From Fibrobacter sp. UBA4223 (GTDB lineage Bacteria; Fibrobacterota; Fibrobacteria; Fibrobacterales; Fibrobacteraceae), in the NCBI GenBank assembly GCA_002382975.1, contig DFTB01000016.1, forward strand, positions 73,999 to 137,998: DNA of 64,000 nt, in the 5' to 3' direction. The notes below the pieces were generated by a model. It was not told the origin of the DNA. It was given only the letters and a program-made list of their open reading frames with translations, and did not search any database. A program made the position numbers and the translations under genes. This document shows, piece after piece, positions 19,532 to 28,576 of this stretch (positions within the stretch are counted from its first letter, which is position 1; each line of letters opens with the position of its first letter).

Positions 19532-19603
19532 GCGGCGGTAGCTCAATGGTAGAGCCTTAGCCTTCCAAGCTAATGGTTGCCGGTTCGATCCCGGTCCGCC
19601 GCT
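19532..19603 (+). tRNA. tRNA-Gly, anticodon TCC
   Basis: 72-nt cloverleaf: acceptor GCGGCGG pairs with CCGCCGC, D arm GCTC...GAGC, anticodon arm TTAGC-CTTCCAA-GCTAA with anticodon TCC, T arm GCCGG-TTCGATC-CCGGT, discriminator T. CCA is not encoded. A terminator follows immediately. Confidence 0.97.
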
Positions 19604-19607
19604 CTTG

Positions 19608-19636
19608 GACCCCTCTTCGGAGGGGTTCTTTTTTTT
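19608..19636 (+). terminator. Terminator of tRNA-Gly
   Basis: Stem ACCCCTC, TTCG loop, GAGGGGT, followed by TCTTTTTTTT. Confidence 0.93.
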
Positions 19637-19664
19637 GCGTCCCAGTGTTTTTTTACGAGAAAGA

Positions 19665-21071
19665 CTAGAACAGGTCGTCACCCTTGACTTCGGCCTGGGC
19701 GATGCCGCTATACATGCTGCGTTTTAGCCCGTAGGTGGTGATAAAGACCAGGTGCAGGGCCTTTTTGGTCTTGGTCTCCGTCCTGAAAGTCTCCATCTTG
19801 TTTCGCAAGGCCAAGTCGTATTCTTTATCAATTGTAAATTCAGACTGTGAAAACTTCATTTCGCACAGGTCGATAATCCTGTCGCGGCGTTCGATGACCA
19901 GGTCAATTTGCGCGCCGGGCTCCCCCTTGCTGGACCACGACGATCTTTCGGTAAGGACTCCCGCGATGCCGAGCTTGTCCTTGATTTTGTCGATATGGTC
20001 CTTGCAGACCTGTTCGAAGGAATACCCGCACCACGCCCGTTTCGCCGGATTGTCCAGCGTATTCTGCCAGTAGTTCTCGTCCTTGCCGTTTTGGTCTTTC
20101 AAAAACCGGAAGTAGAAAAGGGTGTAGTAGTCGGCGAGCTGGTAAGTCATCTGTTTCTTCTTGTTGCCGTAGTAGTTGTAGGGGCGAATGAATCCTGAAT
20201 TGGAGAGGTTGTCGAGAATCTTTGTAAGCGTTCCGTTTTCGGGCAACTTTGTCGCTTCGGAAATTTCTTTCTTGGTGAGTCCCTTGTTCTTTTGGGAAAG
20301 CGCCTCCACGACCTTGACGTGCGCGTCCGCATTTTTGAACAACGTTGCGTAAAGGTTGTTGAACTCGTTCCAAAGCTTTCCGTGCGGCTTGAAAAACAGC
20401 TCGTCGATGTTCTGCGCCAGGGTTAGTTCCTTTTGCAAGTGGCTCAGGTAGAAGGGGATTCCTCCCATGACCATGTAGAGCTGGATGATGTCGTAGCGGT
20501 TCCAGACGATACCCTTGTCGTTCAGGAATTCTTCGATCTCCCCCAGAGTAAAGGGCTCAAGAAAAATGCGGCCAGTGGCGCGGTTGTAAAGTCCGCCGAC
20601 ATTGTTTAAAATGTTGTCCGTAAGCCATGTGGTTGCCGAACCGCATACAATCAGCAAAATGTTGTTGTCCCAGGCGGCGTAGCCGTTCCAAAAGACTTCG
20701 AACGCTCTCAAGAAGTCGGATTTCTGGGAATCCATCCACGGCATTTCGTCAAAGAACACGACCAACTTTTCACCCGTATTCTTTTTTTCTAGCCCCGCCT
20801 GCAAAAGCGAAAACGCGTCAAGCCAAGTCCTGGGAACCCGCGACTCGGCAAAGTATTTTTGCAGGGCGAGGCCGAAGTTCGCAAGCTGCATCTCCTTGCT
20901 GCCGTCGCAAATGCCCGTCACCTGAAAGTCGAAAGTGTTGTCGAAATATTCCCGAATCAGGTATGTCTTGCCCACACGTCGGCGGCCATAGACCACGACA
21001 AAATCGGAGCGCTTGGATTCGACGAACCGGTCAAGCCTGCGGATTTCCTTTTTCCTGCCGATAATGCGCAT
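19665..21071 (-). CDS. ATP-binding protein with DUF234-type C-terminus (COG1672-like)
   Basis: 468 residues. N-terminal STAND/ATPase_2-like domain: Walker A VVYGRRRVGKTYLI, Walker B KLVVFFDEMPWMD, sensor LLIVCGSATTWL and the RIFLEPFTLGEIEEFL segment typical of this family. A winged-helix-like region (KKEISEATKLPENGTLTKIL) follows, then a C-terminal DUF234 domain, GAQIDLVIERRDRIIDLCEMKFS, that has the D...ExK spacing of PD-(D/E)XK nucleases. The family is widespread in bacteria and archaea and poorly characterised; it is often in accessory regions. It stands alone here. A perfect 17-bp inverted repeat lies upstream of its start. Confidence 0.85.
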   Translation of the reverse strand: MRIIGRKKEIRRLDRFVESKRSDFVVVYGRRRVGKTYLIREYFDNTFDFQVTGICDGSKEMQLANFGLALQKYFAESRVPRTWLDAFSLLQAGLEKKNTGEKLVVFFDEMPWMDSQKSDFLRAFEVFWNGYAAWDNNILLIVCGSATTWLTDNILNNVGGLYNRATGRIFLEPFTLGEIEEFLNDKGIVWNRYDIIQLYMVMGGIPFYLSHLQKELTLAQNIDELFFKPHGKLWNEFNNLYATLFKNADAHVKVVEALSQKNKGLTKKEISEATKLPENGTLTKILDNLSNSGFIRPYNYYGNKKKQMTYQLADYYTLFYFRFLKDQNGKDENYWQNTLDNPAKRAWCGYSFEQVCKDHIDKIKDKLGIAGVLTERSSWSSKGEPGAQIDLVIERRDRIIDLCEMKFSQSEFTIDKEYDLALRNKMETFRTETKTKKALHLVFITTYGLKRSMYSGIAQAEVKGDDLF

Positions 21072-21091
21072 TTACACCCCTGTTTTACGAT

Positions 21092-21186
21092 TTCTTGTCT
21101 AAATATATAAAATCATTTGGCTTTTAGACCAAATTTACAATAATTCTTGTCTAAATCTTTAATTTCAACAAAGATTTAGACAAGAA
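21092..21186. promoter_or_regulatory. Inverted and direct repeats of TTCTTGTCTAAAT upstream of the ATPase gene
   Basis: A perfect inverted repeat has 17-nt arms at 21144-21160 and 21170-21186 (arm TTCTTGTCTAAATCTTT) around a 9-nt spacer. A third copy of TTCTTGTCTAAAT lies at 21092-21104, 20 nt before the ATPase start. The rest of the 300-nt gap to the TIGR02147 gene is very AT-rich with no gene seen. Operator or intergenic terminator are both possible. Confidence 0.55.
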
Positions 21187-21369
21187 ATAAACCAATTCCA
21201 CATCTAAAACTATAATTTTCAGCAAAAAAGATTATTTTTCGCCAAGTATATTCCATATTTATAAAAATTTTTATTGAAATTTATAAAAATTGGCTATTTT
21301 TATAGGAATTTTAAGTTTTTTATATTCCAACTATTGCAAAATAATTTTTTAGAGTATATATTTGGAGGC

Positions 21370-22224
21370 ATGAGACCCATTATTGAATACATCGACTACC
21401 GGGAATGCATCCGGGATTATTACGAAGAGAGAAAGGCCCGCAAGGGTTTTTCGTGGGCCTCATTTGCGGAGAGCGCCGGACTTTCGTCCCCCGTGTTTTT
21501 GCAATATGTTTGCGAAGGCAAGAAAAACCTGGGGGAGCGTTCCGCCCCGCAAGTGGCAAGCGCCATGGGTCTTGCCGGTTTCGAGTCCACCTTCTTTTGC
21601 AAGCTGGTGGCCCTGGACAACGCAAAGAAGGAAAGCGACAAGAAGGGCATCCTGGAAGAAATCGCTGAGTTGGCCCGCATCCACAAGGTGAAGCTGGTCA
21701 CCGCCGAGGAATACCAATTTTTCAAGTCGTGGAAGAATTCCCTTATCCGTGAACTCGCTCCCGCCATGGATGGCGCGACCCCGAAAGAGATTTCCAGGGC
21801 CACCCGCTACCGCGTAAAGACCGGCGAAGTCCGGGAGATTCTGGACTTTTTGCAGGAGGCGGGTTACCTGACCCAAGACGAACAGGGCCATTACCGGCAG
21901 GCCGACCGTTCGCTCCGCATGAGCCACCCCTCCCGCAGCACCAAGACCGTCCAGAAAGCCGTGGCCCACGACCTGCAGGTGCAAATGGCGGAACTCGCCG
22001 TGGACACCCTGAAAAACGACCCCGCCCAAGACCGTAACATTACCGGTTTGACTCTAGGTATAACCCGCGAAGCCTACGCCAAAATTGTAGAGGAACTGGC
22101 CGAGTGCCGTCGCCGTATCGTGGCCATTGCCACCGAAAGCGCCAAGACCGAAGAAGTTTACCGCCTGAACATGCAGCTGTTCCCGCTGACCAACATGGCG
22201 ACACCTTTAAAACAACCCCTTTAA
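21370..22224 (+). CDS. TIGR02147 family protein (Fibrobacter paralogous family)
   Basis: 284 residues from ATG 21370 with a GGAGG site seven nt upstream. The N-terminus IIEYIDYRECIRDYYEERK and the SWASFAESAGLSSPVFLQYV helix-turn-helix-like stretch are typical of TIGR02147, a family greatly expanded in Fibrobacter and regarded as regulatory because of a possible DNA-binding N-terminus and the EISRATRYRVKTGEVREIL winged-helix-like middle. The next gene, a large lipoprotein, starts 15 nt after its stop, so they form an operon; regulator-lipoprotein pairing is a common context for the family, as I recall it. The ligand and targets are unknown. Confidence 0.85.
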   Translation: MRPIIEYIDYRECIRDYYEERKARKGFSWASFAESAGLSSPVFLQYVCEGKKNLGERSAPQVASAMGLAGFESTFFCKLVALDNAKKESDKKGILEEIAELARIHKVKLVTAEEYQFFKSWKNSLIRELAPAMDGATPKEISRATRYRVKTGEVREILDFLQEAGYLTQDEQGHYRQADRSLRMSHPSRSTKTVQKAVAHDLQVQMAELAVDTLKNDPAQDRNITGLTLGITREAYAKIVEELAECRRRIVAIATESAKTEEVYRLNMQLFPLTNMATPLKQPL

Positions 22225-22239
22225 CCAAAGGAGGAGAAA

Positions 22240-24519
22240 ATGAACAAGCTCCTAAAATTATCCCTTTCCACCGCCTGCATTTTTGCGGCCTGCGGAGACA
22301 GCGACAAGGATTCCGGCGTAGCCGGCGGTTCTGTCGAGGACGGTGAAATCATTGCCGAAGAAATCGTACCCATTGAGAACAAGACGATTTCCGGCGTATC
22401 CCAGAAGGGGCCCTTCGTAGAAGGGGCCAGCGTGACCGTACAGGAACTGGAGGGCAAGACCCTCGCCCAAACCGGCCGCAGTTACGAGGGCAAGATCAAG
22501 GGCGACCGCGGAGAATTCTCCGTCGATGTGATCAACCTGGAATCCCAATTCGCCCTGCTGAAGGCCAACGGTTTCTACCTCAACGAAGTGACCGGCAAGG
22601 AATCCGAATCCCAGGTGACACTTTACGCCTTTACAGACCTGAGCAACCGAAGCCAGGTAAACGTGAACCTGCTCACCCACCTGGAGCACGAGCGTTCCCT
22701 CTACCTGCTAAAGAACAACGACCTCACCGTCAAGAATGCGAAGGAACAGGCCGAAAATGAAATTCTCGCCTCCTTCGGAATCCAGGGCGACTTCGGAAGT
22801 TCCGAAGACATGAACATCTTCGGCACGAGCGACGGAAGCGCAGCTCTGCTTGCCATAAGCACCTTGATGCAAAGCGACCTGAAGGAAGGGGCCTTCAGCA
22901 AGAGATTGGCGGACTACGCCAGCGATATCGAGGCCGACGGCGTGTGGGACAACGAAAAGGTTCAGACCGCCATCGCCGACTGGGCCGCAAAAACCAGCCT
23001 GAAGGGAGGCCTTGCTAGCATCCGCAAGAACATCGAGGATTGGGAACTTTCCGACAAGGTTCCCGCATTCGAGAAGTACGTGAACAGCTTCTGGTGGGAA
23101 AACTTCAAGCTGGGCACCTGCAACAGCAAGCGTGAAGGCGAAGTCAAGAAGAACGGCAATTCTTCTAGCGCCCTGAAGGACATGGAGTTCATCTGCCTCG
23201 ACGGGGCCTGGCTGGAAGCCACCGACTTCTCGAAGGACACCCACAGTTGGAAAGCCGGAAAAGAAGGGGAATCCCGCTATGGCGACTCCGTCACCACCAA
23301 CTGCTACGTGTTTGAAGAAGGCACGTGGCGTGACGCCAACGATTCCGACTGCAGCCTGAAACTGGACGGTTGTACCGAAGCCAAGGAAGGGACCGTCGGA
23401 AAGGGCAGCGACAAGACCTGGTACATTTGCAGGGACAATAGCTGGGAAGAAGCCTCCACCATGGAGAAAGACACCTACGGCTGGAAAGACGCCACCGAAG
23501 GAGACATCAAGAAAGGCGACGTGACGGACACCGTCTATGTGTTCAACGGCAAGAAATGGAATGTCGCAGATGAAATCGAATCCGTGCTGGGCGGTTGCGT
23601 GAAGGCTACGGCAGATTCTGTAGGTAAGGTTAAAAACACCTGGTATATCTGCAAGGACGGCGAATGGACCGAAGCCAAGCAAATCGAATACGATACCTAC
23701 GGCTGGGAAGCGGGCAAAGACGGAGACGCCAAACAAGGCGATGTTTACAGCAGCACCTGCTATGTATATGACGGTGACGCCTGGCGTCAGGGCGACTACA
23801 ATGATTGCAATCTGGGCATGGGTGGATGCACGAAGGCTCGTCTGAATGAAGAGAGCGAAGCCAATAACGGCGAAAAGTACGTCTGCACCGACATTTCCGG
23901 GGCTGGCACCTACAGCTGGAAAATCAAGTACACCCCCGCTGGAACTTGTGCACCCAACAAAACCAACATTTACAAGGGAGAATCGGTAAACTGGGTGTTC
24001 ACGCCGGTTTCGCCCAGTGGAAGCTCTGTAACCGAAATGATGGAATATCAGAATTTTGTTAAAAGTCTCACTTGCGACTGGACATTGAATGGCGCCACCC
24101 CGGCATCTTCTAGCGGCAAGTGCGGTTCCGACGGAAAGACAGCGACTGCAACATACTCAACCACCGGGAACTTCTCCGCCTCGGTCAAACTGGGCGAAAA
24201 GACCATCAACTGCGGAAGCGTGCAGGTGACTGGCGCTCCGCTGACAGGTTGCACCTGCGAAGCCAGCGAAACCACCCCAGATGTTGGCAATACCGTCACC
24301 TGGACCGTAAGCGGATGTCATGCCCTTGCACACATTACGTCCTACGCTTGGACAGAGGCCACAGGCACTGCGGGCACTGCAACAATGACATTCACCGAAA
24401 AAGGCCAAACCGCAAGCCCCACAGTCAAGGTTACCACCGCAGAAAACACTTCGGTAACCTTGACCTGCCCCACGGTCAAGGCAGTTGATTCCAACGCTCC
24501 GGAATATACGAACCCTTAA
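22240..24519 (+). CDS. Large modular lipoprotein with Trp/Cys repeats
   Basis: 759 residues with a GGAGG ribosome site. The signal ends FAAC, giving a lipidated Cys18. Residues 50-300 include a carboxypeptidase-regulatory-like beginning (ISGVSQKGPFVEGASVTVQEL) known in Fibrobacter lipoproteins. Residues 300-560 hold at least three Cys-rich modules of about 60 residues, each with a CxEAKxGTV...TWYICxDxxW core followed by DTYGWxxxxEGDxKxGD, possibly degenerate FISUMP-related units. The C-terminal 200 residues are Thr/Ser/Cys-rich beta modules (PKD/Ig-like in appearance). Surface location is inferred; substrate unknown. Followed by a strong terminator. Confidence 0.8.
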   Translation: MNKLLKLSLSTACIFAACGDSDKDSGVAGGSVEDGEIIAEEIVPIENKTISGVSQKGPFVEGASVTVQELEGKTLAQTGRSYEGKIKGDRGEFSVDVINLESQFALLKANGFYLNEVTGKESESQVTLYAFTDLSNRSQVNVNLLTHLEHERSLYLLKNNDLTVKNAKEQAENEILASFGIQGDFGSSEDMNIFGTSDGSAALLAISTLMQSDLKEGAFSKRLADYASDIEADGVWDNEKVQTAIADWAAKTSLKGGLASIRKNIEDWELSDKVPAFEKYVNSFWWENFKLGTCNSKREGEVKKNGNSSSALKDMEFICLDGAWLEATDFSKDTHSWKAGKEGESRYGDSVTTNCYVFEEGTWRDANDSDCSLKLDGCTEAKEGTVGKGSDKTWYICRDNSWEEASTMEKDTYGWKDATEGDIKKGDVTDTVYVFNGKKWNVADEIESVLGGCVKATADSVGKVKNTWYICKDGEWTEAKQIEYDTYGWEAGKDGDAKQGDVYSSTCYVYDGDAWRQGDYNDCNLGMGGCTKARLNEESEANNGEKYVCTDISGAGTYSWKIKYTPAGTCAPNKTNIYKGESVNWVFTPVSPSGSSVTEMMEYQNFVKSLTCDWTLNGATPASSSGKCGSDGKTATATYSTTGNFSASVKLGEKTINCGSVQVTGAPLTGCTCEASETTPDVGNTVTWTVSGCHALAHITSYAWTEATGTAGTATMTFTEKGQTASPTVKVTTAENTSVTLTCPTVKAVDSNAPEYTNP

Positions 24520-24543
24520 GATAACGACCAAGTAACTCAATGG

Positions 24544-24568
24544 GGCGGACGCAAGTCCGCCTTTTTTT
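24544..24568 (+). terminator. Terminator after the TIGR02147-lipoprotein operon
   Basis: GGCGGAC, GCAA loop, GTCCGCC, then seven T. Confidence 0.95.
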
Positions 24569-24604
24569 CATTCATTTAATTTTCTAGATTTGCGTTTCGA
24601 AGTC

Positions 24605-24639
24605 CTAGCTCCTAACCCCTAAATCCTAGCCCCTACCCC
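24605..24639. repeat. CCTAACCCCTA-type repeat tract abutting a start codon
   Basis: TCCTAGCTCCTAACCCCTAA-like units run directly into the ATG at 24640; no ribosome site is present. Confidence 0.7.
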
Positions 24640-25800
24640 ATGCTATTCGAACAAGCCATTGCCCACCAGATTCCGAACTACACCCGCGAAGCCGATTCCC
24701 TCCGCGGGGAATCCCTTGCCATGCTGGACTACAAGGACGAGCTCCGCGTCAAGGATGCCGCCATCCGGGAATTCTGGGACGTGAACCGCCTGGCCGGCAA
24801 CCCCCAGAAGGTGGTGGCAAGCCCCATGCCCCGCGGCTACCGTACCACCAGCAAGAGACGCGTGCACATGGAACCGGGCAACCTGCAGTTCGACCGTCAG
24901 GATTCCCTGCTGGAGCCCGACGAACACAACCGTATCTACGACTTTCTGTTTGAAAAGTTGATTACGCCGGCCTACAAGCCCCTGGCCTACGCCCTGAACT
25001 GGATTATCATTCGCGGCACCTACCAGTACCGGGTGGTGATTTTCAACATCAAGAAGGTTGACGCCAGCATCGTGCGCAAGCTGAAGCTGATTGCCGACGC
25101 CCTGCAAAAATCGCCTTTCCACGTGACGGCGGCTCACGCCTACGTAGATACCACCGAATCGGATTACTACCTGGAATCCAAACGCCCTACCGAAGGCCTG
25201 AACTTCAAGCAGCTTTACGGCCCGCGGGAACTTTCGCTCCCTCTCGGCAAGTTCAGCCTCCGCTACCCCGTAACCGGTTTCAGCCAGATTAACGAAAGCC
25301 AGATCCACAACCTGATCAAGGCGGCGAGCCGCCTGCTCAGCCTCGGTAAAGAAGACCACTTTCTGGACCTGTACTGCGGTTACGGCCTGTTCAGCTTTGC
25401 TCTAGGCGAAGCCGCCAAGTCGGTACTGGGCGTGGAATGGGAAGGCACTTCCATCGACTGCGCGAAGGCCTCGGCCAGGCACCTCAAAAAATCCTACCGC
25501 TTTATCGCCGGAAAGATTGACGAAGAGTTCGTGCAGACAAGGCTTCCGCGACCCGTGCCGAACGAGCCCGAAAAAATCCTGCTGGACCCGCCCCGAAAGG
25601 GCTGCGAACCTGGCGTAATCCACGCTCTTGCCATGCGAAAGCCAATACGCATCGCCCACGTGTTCTGCGGCACCGACGAGATTCCCGCCTCCCTGAAGGA
25701 ATGGGAACGTTACGGCTACCGCGTGCGCGAGGTGCAGCCCCTGGACCTGTTCCCCGGAACGCCGCACCTGGAAACCATCGTGATGCTGGAACGAAAGTAG
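24640..25800 (+). CDS. TrmA/RumA-type RNA (uracil-5) methyltransferase
   Basis: 386 residues. Motifs: LDLYCGYGLFSFALG (SAM binding, about residue 246), KILLDPPRKGCEPGVI (motif IV) and the closing PHLETIVMLER with the catalytic-base Glu. The expected nucleophile motif SCNPxT is altered to HVFCGTDEIP, keeping the Cys. There is no TRAM domain and no N-terminal Fe-S cysteine set, so it is closer to a minimal TrmA-like enzyme. It probably makes m5U in tRNA or rRNA; the target is uncertain because of the changed motif. Its 5' flank is a CCTAACCCC repeat tract without a ribosome site. Confidence 0.82.
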   Translation: MLFEQAIAHQIPNYTREADSLRGESLAMLDYKDELRVKDAAIREFWDVNRLAGNPQKVVASPMPRGYRTTSKRRVHMEPGNLQFDRQDSLLEPDEHNRIYDFLFEKLITPAYKPLAYALNWIIIRGTYQYRVVIFNIKKVDASIVRKLKLIADALQKSPFHVTAAHAYVDTTESDYYLESKRPTEGLNFKQLYGPRELSLPLGKFSLRYPVTGFSQINESQIHNLIKAASRLLSLGKEDHFLDLYCGYGLFSFALGEAAKSVLGVEWEGTSIDCAKASARHLKKSYRFIAGKIDEEFVQTRLPRPVPNEPEKILLDPPRKGCEPGVIHALAMRKPIRIAHVFCGTDEIPASLKEWERYGYRVREVQPLDLFPGTPHLETIVMLERK

Positions 25801-25896
25801 ACGAGAGAACGCCCTGCGGGCTACAGACGAGAGACGAAAGATTATAAGAAGACGTCATTAGATTTCGGCACAATGGCCGGAATGACGCATAAGAAG
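25798..25896. repeat. TAGACGAGAGA repeat with hairpins
   Basis: TAGACGAGAGAACG, a small GCCCTGCGGGC hairpin, then CAGACGAGAGACGAAAGA: the same plan as the left arm of the palindrome at 53009-53125. It overlaps the stop of the preceding gene. A further palindrome (CGTCATT...AATGACG with inner CGGC/GCCG) follows at 25853-25889. Confidence 0.65.
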
Positions 25897-25909
25897 AATC
25901 AAGGCATAT

Positions 25910-27115
25910 ATGTCTAACGAAAATGTGACAATCAAAACAGCCGACAAGAATCCCGCACTTTGGACCCGGAACTTCGTGACGGTGGCCGCCGCGAACTTTC
26001 TGCTGTTTTTCAGTTTTTACCAGTTGCTGCCGATTCTGCCGCTCTACATTATCGAGAGGTTCCAGACCGACAACGCCACGGCAGGGTTCATTATTTCGCT
26101 TTACACCATCGGGGCGCTGGCCTGCAGGCCCTTCGCCGGTTTTTTGGTGGATACCCTCAGCCGTAAGCCTCTCTACTTCTGGACGTTCTTCGCCTTTACC
26201 GCGTGTTTTCTGGGCTACAAGACGGTGGCCTTCTTGCCCATCCTTGCCGCCGTACGTTTTGCCCACGGGCTTTTCTTCGGAATTTCCAGCACGGCGAGCA
26301 ACACCGTGGCCATCGACGCCCTGCCCGCGAGCCGTCGCGGCGAAGGTATCGGCTACTTCGGCATCAGCGTGAACCTGGCTTTCGCCACAGGCCCCATGAC
26401 CGGCATGTTCCTGTACGAGGCCTTCGGCGACACCATCGTGTTTATCATTTCCATCGCACTCTGCATCATCGGCCTTGTCCTGGTGCAAACATTAAACGTT
26501 CCTCGCAAGGAGAAGAAGCCCCACGCGCCCCTTTCGCTGGACCGGTTTTTCTTGACCCGCGCCGTCCCGCAGTTTGCAAACTTTATCTTCGTGGGTTTTG
26601 CCTACGGGCCCGTGACCAACTACATCGCGCTCTACGCACAGGAACTGGGCATCGGCGGCTCCGGCTGGTTCTACGCCCTGATTGCGGCGGGCCTTATTTT
26701 GAACCGAGTGATGACGGGGCGGCTCATCGACAAGGGCTACCTGATTCACCTGGTGGGTACGGGCATGACCCTGAACGTGGTGGCCTATTTTATCTTGGCC
26801 TTCAGCCACTCCCCCATCACCTTCTTTGTGGCGGCATTCCTGATTGGCACAAGCCTCGGGCTTATATTCCCGGGGTATCAGACCATGTGCGTGAACCTGG
26901 CACGCCACGACCAGCGGGGCACGGCCAACAGCACCTACCTCTCCGGCTGGGATATCGGCATTGGGGCTGGCATTTTGGCGGGCGGCTCCATGGCGGAGCA
27001 TTTCGGAAACCACCAGCCCGTATTCTTGGCCTGCGCCGTGGCGCTGGTGATTGCGGATATCCTCTACTTCGCCTGGACTTCAAGGCATTACTTGAAGAAC
27101 AAGCTGGAAGGGTAG
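25910..27115 (+). CDS. MFS transporter
   Basis: 401 residues with about 12 hydrophobic segments. The loop between helices 2 and 3 reads GFLVDTLSRKPLYF, the MFS motif A region; a long basic loop (NVPRKEKKPHAPLSLDRF) separates the two halves near residue 205. It is closest in appearance to the uncharacterised YfcJ/YhhS-like drug or arabinose efflux group of MFS. Substrate cannot be inferred. Inner membrane. Confidence 0.85.
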   Translation: MSNENVTIKTADKNPALWTRNFVTVAAANFLLFFSFYQLLPILPLYIIERFQTDNATAGFIISLYTIGALACRPFAGFLVDTLSRKPLYFWTFFAFTACFLGYKTVAFLPILAAVRFAHGLFFGISSTASNTVAIDALPASRRGEGIGYFGISVNLAFATGPMTGMFLYEAFGDTIVFIISIALCIIGLVLVQTLNVPRKEKKPHAPLSLDRFFLTRAVPQFANFIFVGFAYGPVTNYIALYAQELGIGGSGWFYALIAAGLILNRVMTGRLIDKGYLIHLVGTGMTLNVVAYFILAFSHSPITFFVAAFLIGTSLGLIFPGYQTMCVNLARHDQRGTANSTYLSGWDIGIGAGILAGGSMAEHFGNHQPVFLACAVALVIADILYFAWTSRHYLKNKLEG

Positions 27116-27162
27116 TTCCATTTATGAATTCAGATTTCGGATTTAGGAATTATATTTAAGTT

Positions 27163-27783
27163 ATGAAACCTTGGAAGTTGCTCAAGACGGAATACCTGGT
27201 AGATGCCCCCTGGCTGAAAGTGGCCAAGGAGACCTGCGAACTGCCGAACGGCAAGGTCATCGACGATTTCTATACGCTTTGGCAGCCGGACTGGGTGCTG
27301 ATTCTTGCCCGTACCGCCCAGGGCAAGTGGGTCATGACGGAACAATACCGCCACGGCACCGGAAAAATCGCCCTGGAGTTCCCTGCAGGAATCATCGACA
27401 AGGGCGAAACGCCGGAGCAGGCCGCCCTCCGGGAACTGCAGGAAGAATGCGGGTACACGTTAATTCGGAATTCAGAATTCGGAATTCGGAGTGATATAAA
27501 AAAAGAAAATAGCCCTTCCAAGACTAATTCCGAAATCCGAAATTCCAACTCCGAACTATATATCGGCACTTTCCCGGTGAACCCGGACAGGCATCGCGGC
27601 GTATTTCACGTGGTGTTCATCGATGGAGTGGTCAAGGGCGGAAGCACCCACTTTGACAGTACCGAAGAAATCGAATCTCTGGAACTTTCCGACCAGGAAC
27701 TGCAGGCGAAAATGGCCGACGGCACCTTCTGCCACCCGCTGCAGATGGCGGGTTATTTGAAATACAGACTAATCAAAAAATAA
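27163..27783 (+). CDS. Nudix hydrolase with an in-frame repeat insertion
   Basis: 206 residues. The Nudix box is complete: GIIDKGETPEQAALRELQEECGY (GX5EX7REXXEEXG). The N-terminal WKLLKTEYLVDAPWLKVAKE and the VMTEQYRHGTG segment are like ADP-ribose or NDP-sugar pyrophosphatases. Right after the box, about 30 residues (IRNSEFGIRSDIKKENSPSK and on to NSEL) are encoded by GAATTCGGAATTCAGA-type DNA that matches the intergenic tract 40 nt upstream of the gene; the normal fold resumes at YIGTFPVNPDRHRG. The insertion keeps frame. Activity is probable since the metal site and C-terminal helix are intact. Confidence 0.88.
   Translation: MKPWKLLKTEYLVDAPWLKVAKETCELPNGKVIDDFYTLWQPDWVLILARTAQGKWVMTEQYRHGTGKIALEFPAGIIDKGETPEQAALRELQEECGYTLIRNSEFGIRSDIKKENSPSKTNSEIRNSNSELYIGTFPVNPDRHRGVFHVVFIDGVVKGGSTHFDSTEEIESLELSDQELQAKMADGTFCHPLQMAGYLKYRLIKK
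27455..27558. repeat. GAATTCGGAATTC-type repeat inserted inside the Nudix gene
   Basis: Left part: GGAATTCAGAATTCGGAATT words; right part: TCCGAAATCCGAAATTCC words, inverted relative to the left, so the segment can fold back on itself. Similar words (GAATTCAGATTTCGGATT) lie at 27124-27143 between the MFS and Nudix genes. Confidence 0.75.
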
Positions 27784-27796
27784 GGGAGATTCCCGC

Positions 27797-27837
27797 CTTG
27801 GTTCGACTTCGCTCACCACAAGTCGTGGGAATGACTT
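27797..27837. repeat. Dispersed TTCGACTTCGCTCACCAC repeat
   Basis: CGCCTTGGTTCGACTTCGC through GTGGGAATGAC, between the Nudix gene and the convergent gene. A close relative is at 52872-52914. Confidence 0.7.
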
Positions 27838-27841
27838 TGTA

Positions 27842-28570
27842 CTACCCGCGGGTGAGGCGGATCAGGAACTTGAAGGCTCCTCGGTCACCACCATCGTTGG
27901 CAGCGCCGTCTTCGACAAAGTCGTGTAAAGAAAAGGCAAAGGCAACCCCCAAGGACCAGGTTTCGCTCACCCACCAGTCCTTGCCCACTTCGTACTGCGT
28001 GAAGGCGGAAGCCACATCAATATCGCCATCGTCATCTCCGGATACCGCAAAAAAGGCATCCATGCCGCTGGAAAAGCCCACATAAAAGCCGTTCATCACG
28101 GAGCGGGGATTCCGGAAGGGATACACCATAAACCCAAGGCCCAAAGAGAAAGAAAAAGCATAACTGTCCAAGGATTTCTTTTCATCCGTGTTATACTTCG
28201 GGAGACTGATTCCAAAAAGGTTTATGCCTTCGCTGTAGGATTTTTCGGTATAATGATAGTCGGTTTCTCCGGAATAGGTCGCCAGTTCAAACCGGGAATG
28301 TAGCACGATTAAATTGGCAATGGACTTTCCGAACTTGAAATCGAAAAGGGGTGCAGACCAGCCCGAAAATTCCCGACTTGTGTTTTCTTCCCAGCTTCCG
28401 TCCGAATCTTCCTGGTAAGCCTTCAAATTCGTATAGGCCACGCCTGTCCCTGCACTAAAGAAGAATCCACGGTGCTCGTAGGGCGGCCGCGTCTTTTGGG
28501 GCTTGGTCTCTTGCCCCCACGAGGTCACCACAAGCAGAGCGACGATCGCTAATATCTTAAAGAACTTCAT
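27842..28570 (-). CDS. Exported envelope protein, paralog of the next gene upstream
   Basis: 242 residues. Signal peptide MKFFKILAIVALLVVTSWG; the mature part begins YEHRGFFFSAGTGVAYTNLK and ends FKFLIRLTRG. Alternating aromatic strands (FFFSAGTGVAYTN, VYPFRNPRSVMNGFYVGFSS, KDWWVSETWSLGVAFAF) suggest an outer-membrane beta-barrel of eight to ten strands. It shares its beginning, middle (GFG/MVYPFR, NGFFxGxSxG, GKDWWxxxxxSxGVxxxxA) and RLTRG end with the gene six nt upstream, so the two are tandem duplicates. Function unknown. Confidence 0.78.
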   Translation of the reverse strand: MKFFKILAIVALLVVTSWGQETKPQKTRPPYEHRGFFFSAGTGVAYTNLKAYQEDSDGSWEENTSREFSGWSAPLFDFKFGKSIANLIVLHSRFELATYSGETDYHYTEKSYSEGINLFGISLPKYNTDEKKSLDSYAFSFSLGLGFMVYPFRNPRSVMNGFYVGFSSGMDAFFAVSGDDDGDIDVASAFTQYEVGKDWWVSETWSLGVAFAFSLHDFVEDGAANDGGDRGAFKFLIRLTRG

Positions 28571-28576
28571 TGGCGA

